A stretch of DNA of 64,000 nt from Marinoscillum sp. MHG1-6. Lineage in GTDB: Bacteria; Bacteroidota; Bacteroidia; Cytophagales; Cyclobacteriaceae. The position numbers and the translations under genes were made by a program. The notes below the pieces were generated by a model. The model worked only from the letters and a program-made list of their open reading frames with translations. It had not been told where the DNA came from and did not search any database. Position 1 is the stretch's first letter; every line of letters begins with the position of its first letter. The stretch is taken from contig NZ_JAMZMI010000002.1 in NCBI RefSeq assembly GCF_024714475.1, forward strand, positions 620,001 through 684,000. Direction: 5' to 3'. Below, piece by piece: positions 35,536 through 43,708 of this stretch.

Positions 35536-35961
35536 TTAATTTTTATTGCAAGGTGTATCACCGTCAGTGTAGTACCAATTCACGACATCTCCGTCCTTCA
35601 GTTCCATTATATCTACTCCCTTATTTGCCTTTTTACTGTTAAGGCAATAGATCCAGTAATATGGCTTCTCATTTCTCACCGTATCAAAGCCAACAATTAA
35701 ATGCCCCATGCCTTCATACAATGTATCCGACACATTGATTCCGGCCTCACTGGCATCTAAGGAAACCAGAACATCATAAAGAGACTTATCTGAATCCAAA
35801 GAGAGACTATCAAACGTCAACTCCTCTTCACCAAAATTAACCACTATTGTTGCATATCCACCTGCAACATCTTCTTTACTTTCCTCCTTACTACCTGACG
35901 AGGAACAGGAAGAAAACATCAGTAAGCCTAAAAAGAATACAGGAAGTATCGATTTAATCAT
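35536..35961 (-). CDS. DUF4430 lipoprotein, transcobalamin-like domain
   Basis: 141 residues from ATG 35961. The signal MIKSILPVFFLGLLMFSSC has the lipobox FSSC. The mature part, TIVVNFGEEELTFDSLSL ... SLYDVLVSLDASEAGINVSDTL ... GMGHLIVGFDTVRNEKPYYWIYCLNSKKANKGVDIMELKDGDVVNWYY, is DUF4430, the beta-rich domain that is also the C-terminal cobalamin-capping domain of intrinsic factor and transcobalamin. The final pattern 'YWIYCLN...GDVVNWYY' is typical. It leads the DUF6580 gene by four bases. A periplasmic or surface corrinoid-binding role is inferred from the domain and the riboswitch context. Confidence 0.85.
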   Translation of the reverse strand: MIKSILPVFFLGLLMFSSCSSSGSKEESKEDVAGGYATIVVNFGEEELTFDSLSLDSDKSLYDVLVSLDASEAGINVSDTLYEGMGHLIVGFDTVRNEKPYYWIYCLNSKKANKGVDIMELKDGDVVNWYYTDGDTPCNKN

Positions 35962-36081
35962 AGCACAAAGAAAGAGCATAATTACCTTTATGAAAAGAGA
36001 ATCTCTAAGGAGTATGAGGTGTTTCGAGTTTTACAACCATGGATTAAGCAACGAAAACTGACTCAACTTCATCTATCAGCT

Positions 36082-37347
36082 ATGAATCACAACCTTTTTC
36101 TCCCACTTTTACTTCTAATCCTATCCTTTCAGCAGCTACCCGCTCAGGAAAAGGCTCAGATCAAAGGAAAGCTTATTGATGCAGAATCAAAAGAGCCACT
36201 GGCCTATGCCACCATTGGATTTGACCAGGTTCCTATCGGTACGGTGTCTAATCAGGACGGTCTATTTCAATTTCAATTTCCTGATTCACTTCTTGGCCAC
36301 CCCATCACGATTAGCTCCATGGGCTATGAAAGCCGTACTTTTTCTGACACACGTGATGATGGCTACTACCTCATTAAATTGCCCCCTGCCATTCGCCAAC
36401 TGGATGAAGTGGTTGTTCGGCCATTAACCCCTCAGGCCTACATCAAAAAAGCAGTCAACAATTTTGACAATACATTGCCTCAGGACTCATACGGATCAAG
36501 GTCTTACTACAGGGAGTTACTGAGAGAAAATGGAGCTTATGTAAGCTATACGGAGGGAGTGTTTAAATCGTATTATCCCGCCTATAGGGATACTTCCAAA
36601 AATCAGCACCAGCTCCTACTTTACAGAAAGGAGGAAAATCCAAAGCGCATCGAGTTCATGCGCAAGAAAATAGATAAGGAAAAACGCAAAGAACAAAAAA
36701 AGGCTGAAAGAAAAGGAGAAGAGTTTGAAGACCCTGAGGTGGCTTTGGTAGAATCCACATTTGGAGGACCTAATGACATCTTTAGCCTGGCCATTAATCA
36801 TCATCGACTTCCAAGTTTTCTGGACAGCACGAAATTCAAACTCTACCGATATTCCTTCGATGAGTCCGTGCAATACAATAATAAGGAATTGTTGAACATC
36901 CGATTCAAAGCCAAAAATCCGGTCGAACACCAGCTTTCTACCGGAAATATCTATATCGATTTGAGCACCAATGCCGTCTCGCTGATCACACTGGAATCTG
37001 AACTTGTAATTCCTGCCCTTATCAAACCATTGCTTTTCCTTTACGGCCTAAGCATCAACGATATCGACCGTCAAATCCAAACCCGCTATCAGTATGTCAA
37101 TGGAAGATGGTTTCCTGAGTACTTCTATTTCTATCTCGAAGCCGACATGAAAAAGCGTCACCTGTTTGATGAGAATGAAAAAAGTCACTTTGAAATGGAG
37201 ATACTGATCAAATTAAATGAAATTCAATTTAGTGAAGTCAGCGAGATACCTGAGGATAAAAGGTTTAAACCAGGAGAGAAATTAAGTGAGCAAGTCTTTA
37301 ATAATGAAGGATTAAGCTGGGAAGAGATTAATACGGTTATCCAATAA
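36082..37347 (+). CDS. Secreted protein with carboxypeptidase-like regulatory domain
   Basis: 421 residues from ATG 36082 (a GTG at 36019 would add 21 residues and no signal sequence). Signal FLPLLLLILSFQQLPAQ, then an N-terminal CarboxypepD_reg-type domain: IKGKLIDAESKEPLAYATIGF and VSNQDGLFQFQFPD, followed by SSMGYESRTFSD. The rest includes a Lys/Glu-rich coiled insertion (about residues 210-240) and beta-rich segments. Such domains normally precede a TonB receptor barrel; here there is none, so it is a free-standing envelope protein. It is divergent from the cobalamin genes. Confidence 0.8.
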   Translation: MNHNLFLPLLLLILSFQQLPAQEKAQIKGKLIDAESKEPLAYATIGFDQVPIGTVSNQDGLFQFQFPDSLLGHPITISSMGYESRTFSDTRDDGYYLIKLPPAIRQLDEVVVRPLTPQAYIKKAVNNFDNTLPQDSYGSRSYYRELLRENGAYVSYTEGVFKSYYPAYRDTSKNQHQLLLYRKEENPKRIEFMRKKIDKEKRKEQKKAERKGEEFEDPEVALVESTFGGPNDIFSLAINHHRLPSFLDSTKFKLYRYSFDESVQYNNKELLNIRFKAKNPVEHQLSTGNIYIDLSTNAVSLITLESELVIPALIKPLLFLYGLSINDIDRQIQTRYQYVNGRWFPEYFYFYLEADMKKRHLFDENEKSHFEMEILIKLNEIQFSEVSEIPEDKRFKPGEKLSEQVFNNEGLSWEEINTVIQ

Positions 37348-37352
37348 ACAGT

Positions 37353-37384
37353 GGAGCCCGACGAATAAATCGTCGGGCTCCTTT
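37353..37384 (+). terminator. Terminator-like hairpin after the 36082 gene
   Basis: GGAGCCCGACG, loop AATAAAT, CGTCGGGCTCC, then TTT. An 11-base perfect GC-rich stem with a weak T tail, five bases after the stop codon. Confidence 0.75.
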
Positions 37385-37488
37385 GATGGGCTTTTGTCAC
37401 TTAACCTAACCTATTCTGAATACTTATCAATAACCCATCAAGACTCTGTCTAACTTGAACCTATCAACTATGAAAAAATCAACTACTT

Positions 37489-38190
37489 CTATTCATTGAG
37501 TGACCAATCATAAGTGTAGTAATCCACTTTAGATCGTTCATTTATTTTATCCTTTCGGTACTGGTTAATAAACGAGATTACTGACCCTTTTGATTTGATA
37601 AAATCATCTTTGTACCAGTTAAAAATCTCGGATACCTGCACCTTTCCAGTATTAACACGAATAAACCAATTGAGGTTCAATACATAACTAGTTCTTTCTG
37701 TAAGCATTTTTTCGAGGGAAGAAGGTATATATCCAAAATCTGCCAACGGCGGACATCCTTTTGCCGCACAGACCAAAACGAAATGCAGTCTCGGATCAGG
37801 AAATCTCGAATAAAGCAAATCCTTTTCCAGCTGATCAAGGGTCACCTCCTGGCCCATTACCCCATGTTTAAAGTCGGAGAAAAACCCATCAATAGTCAGT
37901 GGGCCTGAAACCGGATACCTGTCAACCACTTGTTTAATCACCAGAATATTATAAGCATTGATGTAAAATGCCTTAAGATAATCCTGAGTCACTCGCTTAT
38001 TGGAAATGTCATGATCGCGAATTTCCCGAACAAGATCATTCAGCATTTTCGGTTCTCGTTTCAAAAGCTGATAGTTCACCTGACCGTCATCAACATATTT
38101 TGTGAAAAACACATCCGCCTGCTCAAAAAACGACTGAGCCGGGGAAATGGTAACGCTCAACATAAAACCTACAATGAACAGCCACTTCAT
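37489..38190 (-). CDS. DUF547 secreted protein
   Basis: 233 residues from ATG 38190 (MKWLFIVGFMLSVTIS signal; an upstream ATG at 38214 gives an extra eight residues). The family marks are LKAFYINAYNILVIKQVVDRYP, FFSDFKHGVMG and HFVLVCAAKGCPPLADFGY with the conserved cysteines, typical of DUF547. Function unknown; the fold has been related to papain-like enzymes. It is convergent with the 36082 gene and has no other close neighbour. Confidence 0.88.
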   Translation of the reverse strand: MKWLFIVGFMLSVTISPAQSFFEQADVFFTKYVDDGQVNYQLLKREPKMLNDLVREIRDHDISNKRVTQDYLKAFYINAYNILVIKQVVDRYPVSGPLTIDGFFSDFKHGVMGQEVTLDQLEKDLLYSRFPDPRLHFVLVCAAKGCPPLADFGYIPSSLEKMLTERTSYVLNLNWFIRVNTGKVQVSEIFNWYKDDFIKSKGSVISFINQYRKDKINERSKVDYYTYDWSLNE

Positions 38191-38347
38191 ATATTTTTTT
38201 TGTACGTTTAACATAAGTTCATAAGACTCAATTTACGAAAATAGCTTGGCCATGGATTGTCAATTGATTGACAATAATGATTCAAATAATTAACGCCAAT
38301 AAGCGTACCAAAGATCTCTGGCTAACTTTTCGTTTCATAATTCTCCA

Positions 38348-39667
38348 ATGAAGCACATTGTCATTCTAGGTAATGGAATAGCCGGGATCACGGCAGCTCG
38401 TCATATCAGAAAGCTGTCTGACCATAAAATCACGGTGATTTCCGGTGAGTCCGAACATTTTTTCTCCCGCACCGCGCTCATGTATATCTACATGGGACAC
38501 ATGAAATATGAACACACCAAACCCTATGAGGACTGGTTCTGGAGAAAAAATAACATTGACCTGAAAATGGGTTGGGTGGAGCAGGTTGACTTTGATCGTC
38601 GCGAACTTCAATTCAACAATGGTGAAGCGATCAATTATGATCAACTAATTCTTGCCACGGGCTCAAACTCAAATAAGTTTGGCTGGAAAGGGCAGGATTT
38701 AAAAGGAGTACAGGGATTGTACTCCCTGCAAGATCTTGAACTGATGGAACAAAATACCCAAAATATTGAACGGGCAGTGATTGTGGGAGGTGGCCTCATT
38801 GGTGTGGAAATGGCCGAAATGCTTCACTCAAGGAACATTCCGGTGACCTATTTGATACGAGAATCGCATTTCTGGGATATCGTCCTCCCCGATGAAGAAG
38901 CCAGCATGATTGACAGGCACCTAAGAGAACATCATATCGATCTCAGAACAAATACAGAGTTGCTGGAAATCATTGATGACGGTGAAGGAAAAGTCAAAGC
39001 AGTTAAAACTAATGATAACGAAACCATACCCTGTCAGTTTGTTGGGTTGACCGTGGGCGTTCATCCTAACATCAACCTTTTTAAATATTCTACCCTGGAA
39101 ATAGACAAAGGAATCTTGGTGGATGAGCTCCTAAAAACAAACCTTCCGGATGTCTATGCTATCGGGGACTGTGCGCAATTAAAGAGTCCATCGCAATACC
39201 GAAAGAGTATCGAAGCAGTTTGGTATGTCGGTAGAAAAATGGGTGAAACGGTGGCGAAAACAATCTGTGGCACTCCAACTGTTTATAATCCGGGTGTATG
39301 GTTCAACTCAGCTAAGTTTTTTGATATTGAGTACCAAACCTATGGCTCCGTTCCTCCATACCACTCATCTTCGTTTTACTGGGAACATGCAGATGGAAAA
39401 AAAGCCATGAGAATTGTTTTTAACGAAAATTATGAGGTTGAAGGAGTCAACTTTATGGGTCTTCGTCAACGACATGAAGTCTGGGATAGATGGATCCGCG
39501 ACGGAAAAACCTTGCAATATGTCATGGAACACCTGACGGACGCCCATTTCGATCCCGAATTGTTTCGAAGGCATGAACAGGAAATTCAATCAAAATATAA
39601 TGGCGCGTTCCCTGATCATCAGGTCACCATCCGCAAGAAGGGCTTCTTAGAAAAAATACTGAACTGA
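38348..39667 (+). CDS. FAD-dependent NAD(P)H oxidoreductase
   Basis: 439 residues. Two Rossmann folds: VILGNGIAGITAARHIR (FAD, residues 5-21) and VIVGGGLIGVEMAEMLH (NAD, around 145), with the ATGSN motif between them and DVYAIGDCAQL near residue 275 completing the FAD site. This is the pyridine-nucleotide-disulfide reductase class, but there is no CxxxxC redox disulfide, so it resembles rubredoxin/ferredoxin reductases. The stop overlaps the start of the next gene by one base (ATGA), so they are translationally coupled and probably work together in electron transfer. Confidence 0.9.
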   Translation: MKHIVILGNGIAGITAARHIRKLSDHKITVISGESEHFFSRTALMYIYMGHMKYEHTKPYEDWFWRKNNIDLKMGWVEQVDFDRRELQFNNGEAINYDQLILATGSNSNKFGWKGQDLKGVQGLYSLQDLELMEQNTQNIERAVIVGGGLIGVEMAEMLHSRNIPVTYLIRESHFWDIVLPDEEASMIDRHLREHHIDLRTNTELLEIIDDGEGKVKAVKTNDNETIPCQFVGLTVGVHPNINLFKYSTLEIDKGILVDELLKTNLPDVYAIGDCAQLKSPSQYRKSIEAVWYVGRKMGETVAKTICGTPTVYNPGVWFNSAKFFDIEYQTYGSVPPYHSSSFYWEHADGKKAMRIVFNENYEVEGVNFMGLRQRHEVWDRWIRDGKTLQYVMEHLTDAHFDPELFRRHEQEIQSKYNGAFPDHQVTIRKKGFLEKILN

Positions 39668-41181
39668 TGAAAAATCTTGGATTGACTTTCTTTCTAGTAG
39701 GCCTGGGACTCTTTTTGAGCCTGTTCTTCATGTCAGATTATCAACTTAGCAATGAGGACTTCAAATCAATTGTCAAACAAGAGCATCAGGAAAGCTTGCT
39801 TCCTGAAATAGCGAACATTCTTGAAAAGCCATTTAGCAATGCCATTTCATTTGCAAATGCCATTGACCATGCTGTCAATACGGTTAATGAACAGATGCGT
39901 GCTACACAGCAATGGGATCAGGTAATCTATGATAACTACACCGCCTCATTAACGAGGGCCGCAACCAAAGGAATCATTACTGAACACCCCACAACTTTGT
40001 TCTTACTCATCTTCGGACTGGTCATCGGTGGAGGAGTAATTTTTAGTTTAGCTGGTAAGAACAGTCCTCCAGGGATCAAAAACAATGGGATTTTCTTTAA
40101 TGCACTTAATAACCGTGGCTGGATAGGTATACTGGTGGGCACAATCCTCATCGCTTTTTACATCCTTTTGTACTTCTATGATGCCCACATTATGAACTGG
40201 ATCATACTGGTCGATCCGCTTCAAAAATGGATCAATCCCAGTGCTACTTCTAGCCAGTGGTTCCTATATGGATTTCTTTATACCATCGCTGTCACCGTCA
40301 TGGGCGTGAGATTCATTATGAAGTATCGTCACAGCAAATACCAGATAGTCAGAACTATTTCGGTCATGTTTTTTCAACTGGCGTTGGCGTTTCTTCTGCC
40401 CGAAATACTCGTCCGTCTGAATCAGCCCTATTTTGATTTTAAAAACATGTGGCCGCTGGACTATGATTTCTTTGACGCCTGGCACATCAACATGCTCACT
40501 TCCGCTGGAGGTATTGGCATCTTTATGTTTGCCTGGGGGATCACCCTTTTCATGGTAGGCGTACCGGTGCTGGTATATTTCTTCGGCAAAAGATGGTACT
40601 GTTCCTGGGTCTGCGGTTGTGGTGGCCTCGCAGAGACTGCGGGCGACCCATTTAGACAATTATCAGATAAGTCCCTGCGAGCCTGGAAAATAGAACGCTA
40701 CCTCATTCATGGCGTGCTTGTTTTCGCCATCGTGATGACAGGAGCCGTACTTTACAACTTCATATCTTCTACGAACACCATTTTTGGTCTGGATACCTAT
40801 ACCTACTTACGAAAGCCATATGGCTTTATGATCGGCTCGATTTTTAGCGGAGTCGTTGGAACCGGGTTTTATCCTTTGATGGGGAACCGGGTATGGTGCC
40901 GTTTTGGCTGCCCATTAGCGGCTTACCTGGGATTTATTCAAAGATTCAAATCCAGGTTTAGAATCACGACGAATGGAGGCCAGTGTATTTCCTGTGGAAA
41001 CTGTTCCACCTACTGTGAAATGGGCATCGATGTAAGGTGGTATGCCCAGCGCGGACAAAATATCATACGATCATCATGTGTTGGTTGCGGGGTTTGTAGC
41101 TCGGTTTGCCCTCGGGGGGTGCTCAATCTGGAAAACAGGGATGAAGAAGGGCGGTTTGTGAAAAACTCTTTTATAGAGTAG
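39667..41181 (+). CDS. Membrane 4Fe-4S protein, NapH/NosR-like
   Basis: 504 residues with several membrane segments (FLVGLGLFLSLFF, LFLLIFGLVIGGGVIFSLA, ILVGTILIAFYILLYFY, GIFMFAWGITLFMVGVPVL). The cytoplasm-facing KRWYCSWVCGCGGLAET and WCRFGCPLAAYLG resemble NapH/NosR cluster-binding regions, and the C-terminus has two ferredoxin motifs, CISCGNCSTYCEMG and CVGCGVCSSVCPRGV. Coupled by ATGA overlap to the FAD oxidoreductase, it probably moves electrons between NAD(P)H and a membrane acceptor or a periplasmic partner. The acceptor is unknown; it is not accompanied by nitrate or nitrous-oxide reductase genes. Confidence 0.9.
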   Translation: MKNLGLTFFLVGLGLFLSLFFMSDYQLSNEDFKSIVKQEHQESLLPEIANILEKPFSNAISFANAIDHAVNTVNEQMRATQQWDQVIYDNYTASLTRAATKGIITEHPTTLFLLIFGLVIGGGVIFSLAGKNSPPGIKNNGIFFNALNNRGWIGILVGTILIAFYILLYFYDAHIMNWIILVDPLQKWINPSATSSQWFLYGFLYTIAVTVMGVRFIMKYRHSKYQIVRTISVMFFQLALAFLLPEILVRLNQPYFDFKNMWPLDYDFFDAWHINMLTSAGGIGIFMFAWGITLFMVGVPVLVYFFGKRWYCSWVCGCGGLAETAGDPFRQLSDKSLRAWKIERYLIHGVLVFAIVMTGAVLYNFISSTNTIFGLDTYTYLRKPYGFMIGSIFSGVVGTGFYPLMGNRVWCRFGCPLAAYLGFIQRFKSRFRITTNGGQCISCGNCSTYCEMGIDVRWYAQRGQNIIRSSCVGCGVCSSVCPRGVLNLENRDEEGRFVKNSFIE

Positions 41182-41485
41182 CCATCTTTTTCACAGGACA
41201 TTGAATTGCACCCGATTCTCTAAAATTAAAAAAGGCCAGTATAGAGGTACACTGGCCAGTAACAAGTACAATATGAAGAGGAGAAAGCTACTACCCTAAC
41301 TCCTTTCAATTGCAAAGAAAGTCGAAATACATTTTCCACAAATAGTTACGGGGAAATAAACCACGTAAATACCCATAATTAGGTATGTTTTTTCATTTAT
41401 CTCCGTGATTTTCCACCAAACACTGAAAAAAACCGTTTATATCTTGACACTGTACTTACTTAATTATTATTTGTAAACTAGAATT
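41182..41485 (+). other. Intergenic stretch with terminators and a possible promoter
   Basis: No convincing gene. It holds the minus-strand terminator described at 41228-41257, a weak ATACC/GGTAT hairpin with a T run (41369-41393) that could end the plus-strand 4Fe-4S transcript, and a TTGACA at 41444-41449 followed 18 bases later by a TATTATTTG box that may be the TerB promoter. A nine-codon frame at 41273-41299 is too short to call. Confidence 0.5.
41228..41257 (-). terminator. Minus-strand terminator with no adjacent minus-strand gene
   Basis: On the minus strand GGCCAGTGTA, loop CCTC, TATACTGGCC (with one G-U) is followed by TTTTTT: a textbook Rho-independent terminator. The plus-strand version has an A-C mismatch and no T run. 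The nearest minus-strand gene upstream of it is the zinc-ribbon gene ending at 41877, across the plus-strand TerB gene. Confidence 0.75.
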
Positions 41486-41875
41486 ATGTTGGACTATGAG
41501 AAAAAAAAGCAACTGAGCATCCTTGTCAACATTGCCATGGTGGATGAGGAATTTGCGGACTCTGAGAGAGCTGCAATTATGAAAATAGGTCGGAACTACG
41601 GTGCCTCAGATGAGGAAATTCACAGCATCTTTAATTCACATGATTTTCAGGACAGTCTTGCTCCCATGACCGTCATAGATAAGATGGAATTTATCATGGA
41701 TTGCATGCTTGTGATTTTAGCAGACAATGTCGTAACTAAAGCTGAAGAAGCTTTTGCCCTGGGTATGGCCAAGAAGTTGGGATTCCGAAAAGAAACCATC
41801 GGGTTCCTGATTGAAAACAAAGACATTGGTCGATCTGAAATGAAGGAACTACTTATTCCTTATATGGTACACTGA
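41486..41875 (+). CDS. TerB-like protein
   Basis: 129 residues, all helical, with LSILVNIAMVDEEFADSERAAIMKIG matching the TerB (tellurite resistance) N-terminal helix pair with its acidic metal-binding side, and a second VILADNVVTKAEEAFALGMAK helix repeat. TerB-like proteins bind metals and occur widely; resistance to tellurite is not implied. There is no terZ/terC set around it. The stop is followed two bases later by the convergent zinc-ribbon gene stop. Confidence 0.82.
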   Translation: MLDYEKKKQLSILVNIAMVDEEFADSERAAIMKIGRNYGASDEEIHSIFNSHDFQDSLAPMTVIDKMEFIMDCMLVILADNVVTKAEEAFALGMAKKLGFRKETIGFLIENKDIGRSEMKELLIPYMVH

Positions 41876-41876
41876 T

Positions 41877-42032
41877 CTAGAATAAAAGCAGGTATAGCAG
41901 AAGCATTATGAGCAGTACCGCAATCGAGCGGATGGCTTTGCTTTGCCTCGGAAACTCATACCCACAAATCGGACATTGCTCCTCATTCCTTCCTACCTCC
42001 ATCGCACATGATGGACACTCCATTTTTTTCAT
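41877..42032 (-). CDS. Zinc-ribbon membrane protein, about 51 residues
   Basis: From ATG 42032 (a start at 42059 would add nine residues): ECPSCAMEVGRNEEQCPICGYEF is a two-CxxC zinc ribbon, followed by a basic stretch and a terminal membrane helix (RSIAVLLIMLLLYLLLF). The tail-anchored zinc-ribbon layout is common in Bacteroidota and its function is unknown. It is convergent with the TerB-like gene, with which it shares a two-base gap. Confidence 0.8.
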   Translation of the reverse strand: MKKMECPSCAMEVGRNEEQCPICGYEFPRQSKAIRSIAVLLIMLLLYLLLF

Positions 42033-42120
42033 ACCACAAAAATAATCTTCTTCATTCAAAATTTATTTTCTACCACATTTTGGGTATATTGGAGTGTTAA
42101 ACCAACCAACTTTTTAAGTT

Positions 42121-42234
42121 ATGACTAGGAATTCTAAAAGAACCATCTTCCAGCTATGTCTTGTTATTGGAGTTTTGATTGCTACAGCCTTTCTGGTTGA
42201 ATCTCCTGAATTTATTACTGCATACCTGAAATAA
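42121..42234 (+). CDS. Small membrane protein, 37 residues
   Basis: ATG at 42121 to TAA at 42232-42234: a basic start (MTRNSKR), a membrane helix (QLCLVIGVLIATAFLV) and a short tail (ESPEFITAYLK). It sits in a 240-base gap between the zinc-ribbon gene, divergent, and the M42 peptidase gene, convergent. No family is recognised; the coherent charge and hydrophobicity pattern makes it plausible but not certain. Confidence 0.45.
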   Translation: MTRNSKRTIFQLCLVIGVLIATAFLVESPEFITAYLK

Positions 42235-42309
42235 GCCAAAGTTTTAAGATTCTATTTTTTAACCCTATCAATTGAACTCGTCAAATGATAGGGCAATACT
42301 TTCTTATGC

Positions 42310-43377
42310 TTATTTAATATACCTGAAGTCATGTCCTGATGGCAGCTGCACGACTGTTTCATAGATCAGATCAATAGTCTGTTCCAGGTCATCGTACGCA
42401 CACATCTCGACGGTGGTATGCATGTACTTTAAAGGAATGGAAATAAGTGCCGACGCTACACCTTCATTAGAATAGGCAAAAGCATCCGTGTCTGTTCCGG
42501 TAGACCTCGAAGAAGCTCTTCGCTGAAAGGGGATTTCCTTTTTCTCAGCCACTCCAATTATCATATCCAGCAAATTATTTTGGACTGCTGGTCCATAACA
42601 GACCGTCGGACCTTTTCCACAACTAATGTCTCCACTGGTGATCTTATCATACATGGGAGAATTCGTATCATGTGTGACATCCGTCACGATAGCCACATCC
42701 GGTTTGATTTTGTGAGCAATCATTTCTGCCCCGCGTAAACCAATTTCTTCCTGCACAGCATTGACCACATAAAGTCCAAAAGGCAGATCAATCTTATTTT
42801 CCTTGATCTTGCGTGCGACCTGTGCAATCATAAAACCTCCAATTCGGTTATCCAAAGCTCTTCCGACCAGGTACTTCTCATTCAACTCCATCAACTCATC
42901 ATCAAAAGTGATGACAGTACCCGGGTGAATCCCCATATTTTCAACTTCTTCCTTGGAACTGGCTCCCACATCTACAAAAATGTTTTTCAGGGTTGGAGCA
43001 TCTTCCTTCTCCTTTCTTACATGTATTGCAGGCCAGCCAAAGACCCCCTTAACAATTCCTTTTTTTGTATGAAGGTTGACCTTTTTAGATGGGGCAATTT
43101 GATGATCAGAACCACCATTCCGAATCACATATATATATCCCTGATCGGTGATGTAATTCACAAACCAACTGATCTCATCCGCATGTGCTTCGATAACCAC
43201 TTTGTATTTGGCCTCTGGATTGATTACCCCAACCAAACTGCCATAGGTATCTGAAATATAATCATCGATATACGGCCGGATATAATCCAGCCAAAGTTTC
43301 TGGCCCTCAGCCTCAAAACCGGTTGGGGACGCATTATTCAAGTATTTAAATAAAAATTCTTTGCTATCCTTATTCAT
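42310..43377 (-). CDS. M42-family metallo-aminopeptidase
   Basis: 355 residues from ATG 43377 (MNKDSKEFLFKYLN); three extra codons precede it. The family motifs and metal ligands are visible: VVIEAHADEI, GRALDNRIGG, NAVQEEIGLRGA with the catalytic Glu, IVTDVTHDT and PLKYMHTTVE. M42 peptidases are cytosolic, tetrahedral dodecamers that remove N-terminal residues from peptides, related to endoglucanase-annotated CelM and FrvX proteins. No signal peptide. The region upstream (43378-43708) separates it from the divergent ppx-like gene. Confidence 0.93.
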   Translation of the reverse strand: MNKDSKEFLFKYLNNASPTGFEAEGQKLWLDYIRPYIDDYISDTYGSLVGVINPEAKYKVVIEAHADEISWFVNYITDQGYIYVIRNGGSDHQIAPSKKVNLHTKKGIVKGVFGWPAIHVRKEKEDAPTLKNIFVDVGASSKEEVENMGIHPGTVITFDDELMELNEKYLVGRALDNRIGGFMIAQVARKIKENKIDLPFGLYVVNAVQEEIGLRGAEMIAHKIKPDVAIVTDVTHDTNSPMYDKITSGDISCGKGPTVCYGPAVQNNLLDMIIGVAEKKEIPFQRRASSRSTGTDTDAFAYSNEGVASALISIPLKYMHTTVEMCAYDDLEQTIDLIYETVVQLPSGHDFRYIK

Positions 43378-43708
43378 ATTAATCATTCTGTTTGCTCATA
43401 CAAGGCTCCTAATTTCGCATGAAATTGGCGATCTCCAATGAAGCCAACACATTAATCTCTAATTTCAGTTGATTGATCCCCCATCTACCCGCATTGGTCG
43501 TATTCTATTGAAGAATTTCCAAACTCGCCACAACTGGATCAGGATTTACAGTGTCAGAATTAATGGCTCCCTTCAAAAAACATGTTCAACGCATTATTTC
43601 ACCGTTGATACTGTTATATGATAGTCCTATCAGGAATTGTACTTATTATGCAATGGGACATAATTATTTTAGGAGGAGTTCAAGTATATTGCGGCTGATT
43701 TAACGACT
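43378..43708. other. Divergent intergenic stretch without a supported gene
   Basis: 331 bases between the divergent M42 peptidase and the Ppx/GppA genes. A 46-codon frame, ATG 43563 to TAA 43703, ends five bases before the phosphatase start; its composition (MAPFKKHVQRIISPL) shows no signal, domain or membrane helix, and I do not call it. AGGAGG occurs at 43671-43676 but is 33 bases from the start. No repeat or riboswitch is seen. Confidence 0.5.

Noticed and set aside
41273-41299. Nine-codon frame MKRRKLLP
   Set aside because: Too short, and no attenuator-type structure or regulated gene follows it.
43563-43703. 46-codon frame before the Ppx/GppA gene
   Set aside because: No hydrophobic segment, signal or repeat; composition is not coding-like and the start context is poor. 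Left as a note in the intergenic entry.
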